From positions 19,806,837 to 19,870,836 of the forward strand of contig NC_087073.1 of the NCBI RefSeq assembly GCF_026151205.1: a stretch of DNA of 64,000 bases. The letters are read 5' to 3'. Both the position numbers and the translations under genes were made by a program. Position 1 is the first letter of the stretch. Each line of letters opens with the position of its first letter. Positions 63,720-64,000 of the stretch are shown piece after piece. The notes below the pieces were generated by a model that made no database searches, was not told the DNA's origin, and saw nothing but the letters and a program-made list of their open reading frames with translations. Source of the stretch: Bolinopsis microptera (Eukaryota; Ctenophora; Tentaculata; Lobata; Bolinopsidae).

Positions 63720-64000
63720 ATAAGATCAAGGTACGTCTGATTCGATATGCTGACAGCTGAGTAAGTATTCTCTTTCCAAGTAACGAAAAATGTTTTTTCT
63801 CAAACAGTTCCATTTTTATAATACTTTTATAGTTTAGAGTCTAATTTGGCATGAATATGATATCAGATCATGTGATATTACATGGCCCCATGGAGAGCAT
63901 TGCCAGAGCAATTGGCCAGAGAGCTCCATAGAAGTAAGGGGCCTACTCTAGCCAACAGCTCTAATACATTTCCTTCCTCAACTTCATTTTCTTCATCTAA
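63720..64000. other. Window edge, no gene recognised
   Basis: No feature could be supported in the last 281 bases. Confidence 0.3.

Larger units (their letters stand above)
62424..64000. mobile_element. Left end of another GGGGGTACC element (right end beyond window)
   Basis: A G-run plus TACCAATGGCATAGAATGG is inserted directly into the telomere-motif repeat. Many ATGGCATA short repeats follow, as GGGACAAAA repeats follow the 2464 element's end. The shared GGGGGTACCAxTG start suggests a common family. The right end was not found before 64000, so the extent is open. The long minus ORF lies inside. Confidence 0.55.

Overview
This is animal nuclear DNA. It has split genes with GT-AG introns, TTAGGG/CCCTAA-type interstitial repeats, non-LTR retrotransposons and many DNA-transposon relics. 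Gene content points to an invertebrate: two nose-resistant-to-fluoxetine (NRF-6) type acyltransferases, a multi-copy amidated-neuropeptide precursor, an intron-less class A GPCR without a DRY motif, and an SFSWAP splicing regulator. A cnidarian or similar early-branching or marine invertebrate is my best guess, but the sequence does not prove it.

Layout. 1-456 is the 3' end of an aldehyde dehydrogenase gene. 850-6400 is repeat-rich (a 172-bp satellite, a poly-G-ended inverted-repeat element, a TTAA-flanked MITE) and carries the neuropeptide precursor at 5065-5556. 6400-12670 is almost entirely foldback and MITE sequence, including a foldback element inserted into the loop of another copy and a local inversion. 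13779-23106 (minus) is the SFSWAP orthologue, in ten coding exons; its third intron holds an almost complete LINE in antisense. 27308-34668 and 35761-47399 (plus) are tandem NRF-6-like acyltransferase paralogues. In the first, one membrane-helix-coding exon segment plus its splice donor is repeated nine times in frame. In the second, one intron hosts a foldback element carrying a LINE and a hAT, and another hosts an antisense histamine-N-methyltransferase-like gene preceded by mini/microsatellites. A broken copy of that methyltransferase lies at about 50 kb. Then come a LINE ORF1 (48661-49572), an MFS transporter with a reading-frame break (52982-54323), a decayed retroelement (56386-57857), a GPCR (60512-61573) and, at the right edge, a candidate transposase ORF in another poly-G-ended element.

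Mobile DNA dominates. Three unrelated inverted-repeat families are bounded by G-runs on the left and C-runs on the right. About 100-bp GC-rich elements have clean 8-bp target-site duplications at four loci. A second small family has TTAC...GTAA ends, and TTAA-flanked MITEs start GGGGRCATA. Exon coordinates were worked out by hand from splice consensus, phase and paralogue comparison. No database search was possible.
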